This document shows positions 37,589 through 47,184 of a stretch of 64,000 bases of DNA, in pieces (the stretch's first letter is position 1; each line of letters begins with the position of its first letter). This stretch comes from Coriobacteriaceae bacterium (GTDB lineage Bacteria; Actinomycetota; Coriobacteriia; Coriobacteriales; Coriobacteriaceae). Where the stretch lies: assembly GCA_030525945.1 (NCBI GenBank), contig JAUNDT010000001.1:248001-312000 (forward strand), in the 5' to 3' direction. Below the pieces are notes generated by a model. The model was not told the origin of the DNA, made no database searches, and saw nothing but the letters and a program-made list of their open reading frames with translations. Position numbers and translations under genes: made by a program.

Positions 37589-40513
37589 CTATCGCTGAGC
37601 GCACCACATTTCCAGGAAGCGCCCCACGTGAGCACAGTCCAACTGCTGATACGACGTGGGAAGCGAGCTCAGGAACTTCTTGCCATACCCCTTGGTGACC
37701 AAGCGCGAGTCGGCGAGCACCAGAACACCCTCGTCTGTTGAGGTTCGTATGAGCCTTCCAGCCGCCTGTTTGACCTCGAGGACCGCCTCGGGCAGGGAAT
37801 ACCGCGCCCATGCCCGATCCTCACGGACATCGCGCTCACAGGAAAGCGGATCGGTGGGACTCGAAAACGGCAACTTTGGAATCACCACGCAGCGCAGGGT
37901 GCTTCCCGCCGCATCAAAGCCCTCCCAAAATGCCTTCAGAGCAAACAGCGAGCTCTTTTCGTCAGAAAGGAACCGGTCTCGCAGTTGCTTAGTACCCGCG
38001 GCGCGGCGTTGACAATCCAAATACAACCCCTTTGCGGCCAATCGGGGTGCAACACGGTCGAACAGCTCCTCCATGTCCCTCCTGTTGGTGAACAGGGTGA
38101 GCGTGGACCCGCTCATAGCCACATGAACGTCGACCAGGAGCTCTTCCAACGTGCTCAGATACGCTTCCCGATTACGCGGATCGGGGATGTCCCGCGCCAC
38201 CACAACCGCCATGTTCCGGTCGTAGTCATAGCTCGAATCGAGGTGCAACGTCTTGAACGAACCCGCAGGCATCCGATCGAGGCCAACCGCGTGATTGAAG
38301 TGGTCAAAGCTGTTGGAAACGGTCATGGTCGCCGAGGCGAACACCGCGGAGTGAACCTCAGGTAGCCAATCGGCGGCAAGCGCCTCACCCACATCAAAGC
38401 GCTCGGCCGTCAGACACTCTCCACCCGCCCTCAGACGACGGTTGACCCGGATCGAGAACACATAGCGCTCATCCGCGCCTTCGACTATCAGCACAAGGGC
38501 ATCGCGGAGTTCCTTGAGACGGCGATGCCCATCGGCAACATCCGTAACAAGCTCGGGCTTCTCAGCCCCAATGGTCTCAACAAGAGAACCCAGGTTCTTA
38601 ACTGCCTCGTCCAGCGCATCGAGAGCTGTCCGAGCCGACTGCTCGAACGGCGCCCAGGCACTCGATTCACGCATCTCCCGACTAATCCAGATATTCGCCG
38701 AATCATAGCCGCCGCCGGCCTTGGCACTTTTCGAAAGCTCTCTAACGGCATCGAACAGGCCCGCCATGGCGAGTGAAGCGCGCTGCGTGGTCACCGTAGC
38801 CTTTGCCGTCAGCCCCATAAACAGGGTCGCAGCGTCCGAAGCCGCAACATCCCGCACCAGCCTACCGAGCGATCCCGTGCGCTCTCCGCCCAGGCGCTCG
38901 AAAATAGCACGGCTTTCGTCCGCAGACACCGCAAGTGCCCACTGCCTGCGCGCCTCCGACTCAACAGAATGAGCCTCATCGACAACCCAATGGCGAATAG
39001 GCGGCAGAATCTTTCCTCCCGCTGCTACGTTTCTAAACAGCAGGGAATGGTTGGTAACCACCACATCGGCCCGCGCAGCGCGGCGACGCGACCCGTGAAC
39101 CATGCATTTGTCGGGGTAAAACGGGCACAGATTGCGAGCACACTCTCGCGACGAAGTCGTGAGATCCGCCTTTTTGACGCTTCGCCACCGAATACCCAGG
39201 CCATCCAGGTCACCCGCGGGAGACTGGCAGGCAAATGCGTAGAGCACCGCGATGGCCGTAAGCGTATCGGCCGGGTCTTTCTTCGTGTCGATTTCCCGCG
39301 CGCGAGACAGGCGCTCCAGCTTTCGCAGGCAGGGGTAATGGTCGTATCCCTTGAGCGCGCAAAAGCTCAACCCGCCCTCGATATGCTCCGCCAAACGCGG
39401 CAGCTCATGGTAGATAAGCTGATCGGCGAGGTTATTCGACTTCGTTGCGACGCCAACGGTGATGTTGTTCTTCTTGGCCGCGAGCGCCAAGGGGACCAGA
39501 TAGGCAATCGACTTGCCGACGCCCGTCCCCGCCTCGATAACGCGATGCGTGGAGCTTGCAAGCGCATCTCGAACCGCCGCCGCCATCTCAATCTGCTCCG
39601 CACGAGGCTCGTAGCCCGGGTACATCTTGTTGACGAGGCCGCCGGGAGCAAACGCGAGCTCCACGTCGGCCCGAGAAGGCAAGGATAGCCGGTCGAGCTC
39701 CTCCGCATCCACGCGCGAAGTCACACCCGTGGCGGATGCCTGTTCAGACGAAAGCAGGTCATACCGAGCCCCCACAAGGGAAAACACGGCACCCAGATCC
39801 TCCTGGGCGAGAAAGCTGAAAACCGGTCGGTAGCTCCAGGGCACGTCGGGATGCATATCCGCAAGGCGCCGCGCTAGACCCGCCGGCAAATCAGCCAGAC
39901 CGCACAGGAGAATGCGCCACACACCGCACAGCGCATCCACGTCATCACACGCTCGATGCGAAACCGCGGCACAACCGAACAGCTCGGCCATCGCAGACAA
40001 TTTATGCGAGGCCAAGCGAGGCAGTGCGATGCGGGAAAGTGCCAGCGAGTCGATCCAGATGTCGGAAACCTCGCCGCCCCCCGAAACCGACTCAATAAAA
40101 CCGCGGTCAAACGCCACGTTATGAGCGATAACGGGGCACCCACCCACAAAGTCCGCGAGCGCCGCCACCGCCTCCGACGCGCTCGGCGCATGGGCGACAT
40201 CGGCGTTCGTAATGCTCGTGAGCTTCGTGATCTCATCGGGAATAAGCCCTGCGGGCTTGACGAATGTATCGAACCTGTCGACGATCTCGCGCCCGCGCAA
40301 GCGAGCCGCCGCAATCTCAATGAGCTCGCTGTCCTTGTGCGAAAGCCCCGTCGTCTCGGTATCGAGCACGATGACGTCGTCCTCAATGAGGCCGAACGAC
40401 CGTGTCTGAGCGCGTTCGGCAAGGGTCGCATAGGCCTCGATAACAACCTGCGGTGTTCCTGGCAGAACCGCCGCCTCCATCGCGCGAAGCGCGGCAGGGG
40501 AGACGGAGCTCAT
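37589..40513 (-). CDS. dinG: DnaQ-DinG fusion: 3'-5' exonuclease plus XPD-like helicase
   Basis: 974 aa from ATG 40513, which overlaps the ddl stop as ATGA, so no separate ribosome site is needed. A DEDDh exonuclease (about 45-205) has VLDTETTGL with Asp51/Glu53 and a later HRACDD. The helicase follows: Walker A EAGTGVGKS, then YPCLRK and CARNLCPFYPDKC, a four-Cys set fitting the Fe-S cluster of DinG/XPD, then WVVDEAHS. It probably unwinds forked or R-loop DNA in repair. The fusion is common in Gram-positive bacteria. Confidence 0.88.
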   Translation of the reverse strand: MSSVSPAALRAMEAAVLPGTPQVVIEAYATLAERAQTRSFGLIEDDVIVLDTETTGLSHKDSELIEIAAARLRGREIVDRFDTFVKPAGLIPDEITKLTSITNADVAHAPSASEAVAALADFVGGCPVIAHNVAFDRGFIESVSGGGEVSDIWIDSLALSRIALPRLASHKLSAMAELFGCAAVSHRACDDVDALCGVWRILLCGLADLPAGLARRLADMHPDVPWSYRPVFSFLAQEDLGAVFSLVGARYDLLSSEQASATGVTSRVDAEELDRLSLPSRADVELAFAPGGLVNKMYPGYEPRAEQIEMAAAVRDALASSTHRVIEAGTGVGKSIAYLVPLALAAKKNNITVGVATKSNNLADQLIYHELPRLAEHIEGGLSFCALKGYDHYPCLRKLERLSRAREIDTKKDPADTLTAIAVLYAFACQSPAGDLDGLGIRWRSVKKADLTTSSRECARNLCPFYPDKCMVHGSRRRAARADVVVTNHSLLFRNVAAGGKILPPIRHWVVDEAHSVESEARRQWALAVSADESRAIFERLGGERTGSLGRLVRDVAASDAATLFMGLTAKATVTTQRASLAMAGLFDAVRELSKSAKAGGGYDSANIWISREMRESSAWAPFEQSARTALDALDEAVKNLGSLVETIGAEKPELVTDVADGHRRLKELRDALVLIVEGADERYVFSIRVNRRLRAGGECLTAERFDVGEALAADWLPEVHSAVFASATMTVSNSFDHFNHAVGLDRMPAGSFKTLHLDSSYDYDRNMAVVVARDIPDPRNREAYLSTLEELLVDVHVAMSGSTLTLFTNRRDMEELFDRVAPRLAAKGLYLDCQRRAAGTKQLRDRFLSDEKSSLFALKAFWEGFDAAGSTLRCVVIPKLPFSSPTDPLSCERDVREDRAWARYSLPEAVLEVKQAAGRLIRTSTDEGVLVLADSRLVTKGYGKKFLSSLPTSYQQLDCAHVGRFLEMWCAQR

Positions 40514-41469
40514 CGCGCCGCCCGAACAAGCGCGAGGTCGACGAGCTCGGCGCACAGATCGCTGAAAGCTATTCCGGCATGACGGGCCTCATCGGGGACG
40601 AGCGACTCCTCGGTCATTCCCGGGATGTTGTTGGTCTCGAGAATGACGGGGCCATCCTCCGTGACGATGATATCCGTGCGCGACAAGCCGTAGAGCCCGA
40701 GCGCCTGGTGAGCTCGGCAAGCAAGCTCCTGGACCTGGGCATATGCATCCTCGGGCAGATTTGCCGGAATCCGATGGATGTCCTTGGGGTCGGCGTACTT
40801 CACGTCCAGGTCGTAAAACTCCGACTGCTCCGGCATCAGAATCTCAACCACAGGTAGCGCGCGCAGAGTCGCGCCGTCACCCAGCGCGGCAACGGAGCAC
40901 TCTACACCGAAGACGCGGCGCTCCACCATGACCTTCTCGCCGTGCTCGAAGGCACGCTCAATGGCCGCCTCAAGCTCGCTCGGCTCCTTCACGAGCGAAA
41001 TGCCGTAGCTCGAGCCGTTCACAACAGGCTTCACAAAACTCTGAGGACCCACGACCTCGACGATTTGCTCCACGGTGGGCATATCATCGCGCCCAAACGT
41101 CACGCTTGGCGCAACGGGCAGGCCCGCACGCTTATACAGAAGCTTGGAAAGGTCCTTGTCCATCGCAATTCCGCAGCTCAACGGGTCAGAACCCGTATAG
41201 GGAATGCCAAGGAACTCCAGAACATGCTGCGTCATGCCATCCTCGCCGCCTCGCCCGTGCAAGGCGATAAACGCCACATCATAGGAGGCGTTGGACATGG
41301 TCTCGACAAAGCCGTCGCCAGCAGGGTCAATCATATCAACCTGGCCGTATCCAGCCTCTTTCAGCCCCTCTGCGACATGCTTGCCCGACGCAAGGGAAAC
41401 CTCGCGTTCATCCGAGACGCCTCCGGCCAACACGGCGACTTTCATCTCTTCGCGCTTGGGAGATGCCAT
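40510..41469 (-). CDS. ddl: D-alanine-D-alanine ligase
   Basis: 319 aa from ATG 41469 (GGAGGA ribosome site). The N-terminal GGVSDEREVSLASG, the HGRGGEDG loop, the ATP-grasp block FVKPVVNGSSYGISLV and the C-terminal ETNNIPGMTEES are characteristic. It makes the D-Ala-D-Ala dipeptide for peptidoglycan, the vancomycin target. The active-site Tyr is present in SSYG, the pattern of D-Ala-specific ligases. Translationally coupled to dinG. Confidence 0.96.
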   Translation of the reverse strand: MASPKREEMKVAVLAGGVSDEREVSLASGKHVAEGLKEAGYGQVDMIDPAGDGFVETMSNASYDVAFIALHGRGGEDGMTQHVLEFLGIPYTGSDPLSCGIAMDKDLSKLLYKRAGLPVAPSVTFGRDDMPTVEQIVEVVGPQSFVKPVVNGSSYGISLVKEPSELEAAIERAFEHGEKVMVERRVFGVECSVAALGDGATLRALPVVEILMPEQSEFYDLDVKYADPKDIHRIPANLPEDAYAQVQELACRAHQALGLYGLSRTDIIVTEDGPVILETNNIPGMTEESLVPDEARHAGIAFSDLCAELVDLALVRAAR

Positions 41470-41635
41470 GGCCCATCCTCCAGTTTCTATCGATCACTGA
41501 GGGCAATGAGCGCCCTGCGGTGTCCATTTAACGCAATAACAGCATGTTTGCATGGCAAACTGCCGCCAATCACCTATTGTATAGGTATATATGCACCTAG
41601 GGCGCCTGATCGCCCCGTCACCCGAAAGGCGACAG

Positions 41636-42694
41636 ATGGAACGTACCAACCGGTCGCGTGATATTCGCACGTATTCCCTCGATGAGCTTACCGAGCTCGT
41701 CAAGGAGCTTGGTCAGCCTGGATTCCGCGCCAAGCAGCTTCATGAGTGGCTTCATGTTAAGAACGTATGTTCGTTTTCAGACATGACCAACCTTCCCAAG
41801 GCGCTGCGAGAGAGCCTTGAGGATCACTTCTCCTTCAAAGTCCCCACCGAAATCGTGAAACAGGTCTCCAAGGACGGGTCTCGCAAGTACCTTCTCCAGT
41901 TCTCCGACGGCGTGTCAGTCGAGACCGTCGGCATGCCCAACCGGAACAAGCTTGCCGTTTGCATCTCTACGCAGGCAGGCTGCGCCATGGGCTGTGCCTT
42001 CTGCGCGACCGGCCTCGCCGGCCTCACGCGCTCTCTCACTGCCCAGGAGATGGTCGATCAGGTCCTGCACGTCGCACGCGACTTCGGCGAGCGCGTGACC
42101 AGCGTTGTCTTCATGGGACAGGGCGAGCCCCTCGCCAACTTCGATGCCACCGTTGAGGCCCTGCGCATCCTTAATGACCCGAATGGTCTCGCAATCGGTG
42201 CGCGTCACCTTACTGTTTCCACGTGCGGCATCATTCCGAATATCCGCCGCTTCGCCGAGCTCCCTGAGCAATTCACACTCGCTATCTCCCTGCATTCTGC
42301 CATCCAGCCCACGCGCAACAAGCTCATGCCTGGCGTGAAGAAGTACACGCTCCTTCGCCTCCATGAGGCCATTCAGGAATATGTCGAGAAGACAGGGCGC
42401 CGACCCACCTATGAATTCGCCATGATCGAGGGCATCAACGATACGAATCCTGAGATGCAGGCGCTCATTGATTTCTGCGCGGGTACGCTTTGTCATGTCA
42501 ACCTCATCCAGCTGAACGACATCGCCGATAGCCCGCTCAAGCCCTCTCCCATCGAGAAAGTCGAGACGCTCCAGCGCCGTCTTACTATGCATGGTGTTGA
42601 AACAACAATCCGTAACTCTCGCGGCTCCGACATCGACGCCGCCTGCGGCCAACTCAAGCAAAGACGCATCCTCAAAAAGCACCTTAGCGAATAA
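41636..42694 (+). CDS. rlmN: 23S rRNA (adenine2503-C2)-methyltransferase
   Basis: ATG 41636 follows AAAGGC, giving 352 aa; an in-frame ATG at 41591 is less well placed. The radical-SAM Cys motif CAMGCAFC (CX3CX2C) sits near residues 115-122, with VVFMGQGEPL and the C-terminal RNSRGSDIDAACGQL containing the catalytic Cys. It methylates A2503 of 23S rRNA, and by homology a tRNA site. Single gene, divergent from ddl, ending at a strong terminator. Confidence 0.97.
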   Translation: MERTNRSRDIRTYSLDELTELVKELGQPGFRAKQLHEWLHVKNVCSFSDMTNLPKALRESLEDHFSFKVPTEIVKQVSKDGSRKYLLQFSDGVSVETVGMPNRNKLAVCISTQAGCAMGCAFCATGLAGLTRSLTAQEMVDQVLHVARDFGERVTSVVFMGQGEPLANFDATVEALRILNDPNGLAIGARHLTVSTCGIIPNIRRFAELPEQFTLAISLHSAIQPTRNKLMPGVKKYTLLRLHEAIQEYVEKTGRRPTYEFAMIEGINDTNPEMQALIDFCAGTLCHVNLIQLNDIADSPLKPSPIEKVETLQRRLTMHGVETTIRNSRGSDIDAACGQLKQRRILKKHLSE

Positions 42695-42715
42695 AGCGCT
42701 TCCTTACTGGAATGC

Positions 42716-42748
42716 AAAAAGGCGACGGTTCAAACCGTCGCCTTTTTA
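42716..42748. terminator. Bidirectional terminator after rlmN
   Basis: AAAAAGGCGACGGTT pairs with AACCGTCGCCTTTTT; it lies between convergent genes. Confidence 0.92.
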
Positions 42749-42789
42749 TTTGAGTCAACCATCATGGAGCCAGAATGGCTGCCGCATTG

Positions 42790-43041
42790 CTAGAAACCGA
42801 TGGATTGCCACTGAGCCCGCGTGAACTCTTGTGTCGCCTTAGGGTTGCGCGTGATTTTTGCAGTCTTGAGCGCAACCTCCTCAGTCATCGCCTGCAGTTG
42901 TTCTTGAGAGCCTCGCGCCGAACGCCTCACGGCATCCTGGAAAGCCCTACCAGCTTCCGTCTTAGTCACAATAAGATACGCAGCTCCGGCACTTGCCACT
43001 GCTAAACAAACGCCAATAACGAAGCCCGTCTTCCGACTCAT
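42790..43041 (-). CDS. Small membrane-anchored protein (YtxH-like layout)
   Basis: 83 aa: a short basic N-terminus, one transmembrane helix (about residues 6-25, GFVIGVCLAVASAGAAYLIV) and a helical cytoplasmic tail. It resembles the general layout of YtxH-type proteins but shows no specific motif. It starts 12 bp after the parB stop and is likely co-transcribed with parA-parB; a role at the origin region is only a guess. Confidence 0.6.
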   Translation of the reverse strand: MSRKTGFVIGVCLAVASAGAAYLIVTKTEAGRAFQDAVRRSARGSQEQLQAMTEEVALKTAKITRNPKATQEFTRAQWQSIGF

Positions 43042-43053
43042 CGCAACCTCGCC

Positions 43054-43917
43054 TTAGTCCAGCTCAATCATCGAGCCGAGAATACGCTGAAGATCGTCCT
43101 CATCCTTGAACTCGATTTCAATCTTATTCTTACCGCGTGTCGATCGGACCTTAACGTTGGTGTTAAAGACCTGCCTCAGAGCACGGGCTGCCTTCTTGTA
43201 TGACTGCGGGGTAACGGGACGAGGCACCTTTGGTGTATCACCGACTGAAAACAATGGAGCAAGGTTTTCAGTCGCACGAACCGACAAACCTTCAGCAACA
43301 ACTTTCTCAGCGAGCTTGATACGGGCGTCTTCAAACGGAACAGCAAGAATCGCGCGAGCATGCCCCGCAGTCAGCTTACCGTCATACATCATCTGCTGAA
43401 CAACCTCAGGAAGATCAAGCAAGCGCAGTGAGTTCGTGATGGCAGACCTGGACTTTGAGACCGCCTTCGACAGCGCCTCCTGAGTCATACCGCTCGCCTT
43501 AATCAGCTGCTTGTAACCCTTGGCCTCTTCAATCGGATTGAGATCCGAGCGCTGTAGGTTTTCAATCAATGCCAATTCGAGCATCTTTTGATCGTCAACT
43601 TCTTTGATGATTACCGGAACCTTTTCCAGTCCAGCGATCTTCGAGGCCTGATACCTTCGCTCACCAGCAATAATCTCATAACCCTTGCCGCTCTTACGAA
43701 CAAGCAACGGTTGGAGTACGCCGTTTTCCCTAATCGACTCACTCAGCTCTTCAAGCTGCGATTCATTGAAATGCGTGCGCGGCTGATTCGGATTCGGCTT
43801 AATCTGCTCAATCGACATCTCGGTGTCTGCAGCGGTGTAGCCCGTCTCAGACTGAGCCTCACCCATCAATGAGCCCAAACCGCGTCCCAATGCGGGCTTC
43901 TTCTTCGGGCTAGGCAC
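43054..43917 (-). CDS. parB: Chromosome partitioning protein ParB
   Basis: 287 aa. The N-terminal basic patch KKKPALGRGLGSLMG interacts with ParA in this family. The CTP-binding region has IKPNPNQPR and GERRYQA; a helix-turn-helix (about 150-175, MTQEALSKAVSKSRSAITN) reads parS, and a C-terminal dimerisation domain follows. It loads onto parS as a CTP-dependent clamp and organises the origin. Its start overlaps the parA stop by 8 bp; three parS sites lie just upstream of parA. Confidence 0.96.
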   Translation of the reverse strand: MPSPKKKPALGRGLGSLMGEAQSETGYTAADTEMSIEQIKPNPNQPRTHFNESQLEELSESIRENGVLQPLLVRKSGKGYEIIAGERRYQASKIAGLEKVPVIIKEVDDQKMLELALIENLQRSDLNPIEEAKGYKQLIKASGMTQEALSKAVSKSRSAITNSLRLLDLPEVVQQMMYDGKLTAGHARAILAVPFEDARIKLAEKVVAEGLSVRATENLAPLFSVGDTPKVPRPVTPQSYKKAARALRQVFNTNVKVRSTRGKNKIEIEFKDEDDLQRILGSMIELD

Positions 43918-44710
43918 GACGAATCACCTCTTTCGCAAGATCCATGTACGCAATCGCACCCTTATTTGTGGGCGCGTACTCAATTACCGGCATACCGTAA
44001 GAGGGAGCCTCGGAAATCTTGACCGTCCTAGGAATGGTCGTCTTGAAGGCGATATCACCGAAGTAGTTTTGCACCTCTTCAACAACCTGATTAGAAAGCG
44101 AAGTGCGGGAATCGTACATTGTCATCAGGACGCCGTACGTTTCAAGTTCCTTATTGATACGGCCCTTAACCATGCGCATCGATTCAAGCAGTTTCGTCAC
44201 GCCTTCCAGTGCGTAGTACTCACACTGGATCGGAATAAGAACACTACCCGCAGCAGCAAGGGCATTGATGGTCAAAAGACCAAGCGACGGAGGGCAATCA
44301 ATAAAGATGAAGTCGAACTCATCCTTAACGGGTTCAAGGAGATCCTTAAGACGAGTCTCGCGCGCCATTGCGGATACAAGCTCAATTTCTGCACCAGCAA
44401 GTTGAATGGTTGCCGGCACAATGAAGACACGGTCGCTCACCGTTTCGAGAATCAAATCCTCAGCGGGAACATCGTGCAGAAGAGCATCGTATACGCACTG
44501 CGTAAGCTCTTCTTTATCGACACCGATACCACTCGTACTATTACCCTGAGGGTCGAAATCGACAATCAGAACTTTGCGCCCCAGCTTCCCGAGAGCCGCC
44601 GCAAGGTTCACTGTGGTCGTGGACTTACCAACGCCACCCTTTTGGTTAATGATTGCAATTACGTGATTCGGTTTAGCGCTTTTAGAGCGCTTAACGTCAC
44701 GAAAGCCCAT
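43910..44710 (-). CDS. parA: Chromosome partitioning ATPase ParA (Soj)
   Basis: 266 aa from ATG 44710 with AAGGAGGG upstream. Deviant Walker A QKGGVGKSTTT, then VDFDPQGNSTSG and FIIDCPPSLGLL-like Walker B (FIFIDCPPS), all typical of ParA/Soj. It segregates origins together with ParB. The upstream region carries parS sites, so ParB may also affect its expression. Confidence 0.97.
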   Translation of the reverse strand: MGFRDVKRSKSAKPNHVIAIINQKGGVGKSTTTVNLAAALGKLGRKVLIVDFDPQGNSTSGIGVDKEELTQCVYDALLHDVPAEDLILETVSDRVFIVPATIQLAGAEIELVSAMARETRLKDLLEPVKDEFDFIFIDCPPSLGLLTINALAAAGSVLIPIQCEYYALEGVTKLLESMRMVKGRINKELETYGVLMTMYDSRTSLSNQVVEEVQNYFGDIAFKTTIPRTVKISEAPSYGMPVIEYAPTNKGAIAYMDLAKEVIRRA

Positions 44711-44756
44711 GTTCCCTCCTTGTTTATGCTGCGTATACCTTGAACATGTAAGCCTC

Positions 44757-44772
44757 TGTTTCACGTGAAACG
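44757..44772. promoter_or_regulatory. parS site 1
   Basis: TGTTTCACGTGAAACG, 15 of 16 to the parS consensus, 47 bp upstream of parA. Confidence 0.92.
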
Positions 44773-44791
44773 AAGTGCATGACAAACATTA

Positions 44792-44807
44792 TGTTTCACG
44801 TGAAACG
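44792..44807. promoter_or_regulatory. parS site 2
   Basis: TGTTTCACGTGAAACG, identical to site 1 and 19 bp away from it. Confidence 0.92.
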
Positions 44808-44840
44808 AGCTTTCAAGACCAGAGTCATATATTACTAATT

Positions 44841-44870
44841 GTCCCTCTGTTTCACGTGAAACAGAGGGAC
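44841..44870. promoter_or_regulatory. parS site 3 within a 30-bp perfect palindrome
   Basis: The core TGTTTCACGTGAAACA (44848-44863) is the exact parS consensus, extended on both sides by GTCCCTC/GAGGGAC to a perfect 30-bp palindrome, 13 bp after the rsmG stop. Confidence 0.95.
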
Positions 44871-44883
44871 ATCCAACTGACGT

Positions 44884-45660
44884 CTATCCAAGCGGCTGGC
44901 GCTTTGCCAGGCCCACCGCTCGCGGCAATCTCACCCTGGGTGAAGAAACCTTTTGGAAGAGAAACACGGTGCGGTGGCCCAACTCAAACGGAAGATCAAA
45001 CTCGTCTTTACCGACGAGTTCAAGGCCGCAAATATCAGCAGTCATTTCAGATGACTTAACCTCATCAGAAGAAGGATTCGCCTTAGCGACTACAAGGTAA
45101 CCGTCATCCTCAAGAAAAGGCGTTCCATATTCGATAATCATCGGCATCTGCCCAACAGCTCGGGCAAAGACAATATCGAACGCGCCCTTTTGCTTGGTTG
45201 CGAAGGACTCGCATCGGTCGTGTATACCCTCAATGCCTTCAAGCCCAAGGGCTCCGATAAACGTGTTAACCGCGTCGATCTTCTTTCCAACAGAATCAAG
45301 AAGCACGCCTTCGCTGCCAGTCATGATCGCAAAGGGAATGCCAGGGAACCCAGCACCAGTGCCCATATCGAGAAAGCGCTCCGGCTCAATGGGAAGATCC
45401 TTTGCAAGCGCAAGTGAGTCAACAATATGAAGAACAAGAGCCTCATGGATATCCTTGATTCGAGTGAGGTTCATATACTTATTGACCTGATTGACGTAAA
45501 GGAGATGCTTGAGACAGAGGGACGCCTGTTCCTCGGTTATCTCGATATCAAGCATCTTACAGTCATCAAGAAGCTCTTGCTGAAGCTCCCTGAACTCACC
45601 CTCTGAAATTTCAAGCGTCTTCAGCTCAATGGCTCGGCGCGAATTCACTGTCGTACCCAT
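44884..45660 (-). CDS. rsmG: 16S rRNA (guanine527-N7)-methyltransferase
   Basis: 258 aa from ATG 45660 (GAAAGG ribosome site). The SAM-binding loop is FLDMGTGAGFPGIPFAI, with NLTRIKD before it and FARAVGQMP after it, as in GidB/RsmG. It methylates G527 of 16S rRNA; loss gives low-level streptomycin resistance in other species. The position between khpB and parA is conserved near bacterial origins. Confidence 0.96.
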   Translation of the reverse strand: MGTTVNSRRAIELKTLEISEGEFRELQQELLDDCKMLDIEITEEQASLCLKHLLYVNQVNKYMNLTRIKDIHEALVLHIVDSLALAKDLPIEPERFLDMGTGAGFPGIPFAIMTGSEGVLLDSVGKKIDAVNTFIGALGLEGIEGIHDRCESFATKQKGAFDIVFARAVGQMPMIIEYGTPFLEDDGYLVVAKANPSSDEVKSSEMTADICGLELVGKDEFDLPFELGHRTVFLFQKVSSPRVRLPRAVGLAKRQPLG

Positions 45661-45761
45661 ACAAGACCTTTCGTCCAAAATGACTGAAATCAGTGTATCA
45701 ATAAGTTCAGACAAAAATAGGGGGCGCCGGAGCACCCCCTACAAACAAATTGAAAATCAAG

Positions 45762-46319
45762 CTACTTGAGAACAATAACCACACGACGCTCGGGATCAGA
45801 GCCCTCCGAATGCGTATCGACGCGGTCATCATCACGCAGCGCAATGTGAACAAGTCGACGTTCGTACGCAGACATCGGAGGAAGGTTCACGGAGTGACCC
45901 TGCGAAACAGCACGATTCGCAGCATTCTGAGCCATGCTCACAACCTTGTCGTGACGGCGAGACTTGTAACCCTCAACGTCAACGGCAACCGGATAGCGGA
46001 AGCCAAGCTTACGGCTCACCAGAAGGGAAACCAAGGTTTGCAAAGACTCGAGAGTGCGGCCATGGCGACCAATCAGCACGGCGAGATCAGGCGCCGTGAT
46101 ATCAAGGATCAACTCGCCTTCATCGCCCTCATACTCATCAATCGGAGAGGACTCGGCACCGAAGTGGCTCAGAATGGAGCGAACCACAGAGATGGCGACG
46201 TCAGCGATGGTGTCGAGCTCCTCATCGGTAAGCTCCTCGCCAGCTTTATAGCGCGCGGCGATCTCGGGGTATTCACCGGCGAAAACTTCCTCAGTTTCCG
46301 AAACAAGCTCTTCACTCAT
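45762..46319 (-). CDS. khpB: RNA-binding protein KhpB (Jag/EloR)
   Basis: 185 aa from ATG 46319, which has GGAG six bases upstream; ATG 46331 is an alternative. A KH domain with the GRHGRT loop (about residues 70-125) is followed by an R3H domain containing NLPPMSAYERRLVHI. The usual N-terminal Jag domain is replaced by a short acidic stretch. By homology it binds RNA and links to cell elongation. Downstream of yidC, in the usual order. Confidence 0.93.
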   Translation of the reverse strand: MSEELVSETEEVFAGEYPEIAARYKAGEELTDEELDTIADVAISVVRSILSHFGAESSPIDEYEGDEGELILDITAPDLAVLIGRHGRTLESLQTLVSLLVSRKLGFRYPVAVDVEGYKSRRHDKVVSMAQNAANRAVSQGHSVNLPPMSAYERRLVHIALRDDDRVDTHSEGSDPERRVVIVLK

Positions 46320-46370
46320 AATGGTCTCCATAGTTAGGTACCTAAATAAGACTAATTCCCGGGTATTGTA

Positions 46371-47150
46371 CTAGCGGCTCTTGTGCGGGCGCTTCTTGCG
46401 CTCACGACGAACAACATCAACCTCGATAGGAGCATTCTGCATGCGCTCCTCTTCCTCAGCCTTCGCCTTATCGATGACGCGCTGGGTAACGAAGATCTGC
46501 TGGACAACCTGCCATGCGGAGGAAACGTCGTAGTACAGCAAAACGCCGGCCGGAAGGCCCCAGCCCATGAACAGCATCATGACAGTCATAACGGCCATCA
46601 TCATCTTGGTGCTCGAAGCAGCGGCACCGGTCTGATTGCGCGTCATGTAAAGCTGGGGAATAAAGGTGAGGATGCCGAACAGGATGAGCGCGCCCAGGTA
46701 CGGGAACGCGACCGCAAGACCCTCAGACATAGCCTGACCAGGAGAAAGAACGAGGTTGGGCAGGATGTTGAAGAAGGCGAATCCCTGCTCAGCGGCATCC
46801 GGGAAGTAGTGACCCAGGTCGCGGAGCAGCGTAAACAGCGCAATCAGGATGGGCATCTGGATGAAGAGCGGCAAGCAACCGCCAAACGGGTTGAACTTGT
46901 TCTCGGAGTAGAACTTCATCATCTCCTGATTGAGACGCTCGGGGTCGTCGGCGTAACGCTCCTGCATCTCCATGAGCTTAGGCTGCAGCACCTGCATACG
47001 GGCAGACGACTTCGTCGACTTGAGCATAAGCGGCGTGAGCAGCAGGCGCACGATCACCACCAGAATGATGATCGACAAGCCCCAGTCAGATGCAAAGCCC
47101 TGAATGAGCTTGAGCACCTGGAAGAGAATCTCAACAATCCAGTCCCACAT
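46371..47150 (-). CDS. yidC: Membrane protein insertase YidC/Oxa1
   Basis: 259 aa from ATG 47150 (AAGGA upstream). Five membrane segments and the sequence RLLLTPLMLKSTKSSARMQ, with the positively charged groove Arg, mark a Gram-positive-type YidC without the large periplasmic domain. PFGGCLPLFIQMPIL is also typical. The basic C-terminal tail REKKRPHKSR-like may contact ribosomes. It inserts membrane proteins alone or with Sec. A lipoprotein signal Cys is not seen. Confidence 0.95.
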   Translation of the reverse strand: MWDWIVEILFQVLKLIQGFASDWGLSIIILVVIVRLLLTPLMLKSTKSSARMQVLQPKLMEMQERYADDPERLNQEMMKFYSENKFNPFGGCLPLFIQMPILIALFTLLRDLGHYFPDAAEQGFAFFNILPNLVLSPGQAMSEGLAVAFPYLGALILFGILTFIPQLYMTRNQTGAAASSTKMMMAVMTVMMLFMGWGLPAGVLLYYDVSSAWQVVQQIFVTQRVIDKAKAEEEERMQNAPIEVDVVRRERKKRPHKSR

Positions 47151-47184
47151 ACGAATAATCCTTACAGGTAGAACCAATACTTAC

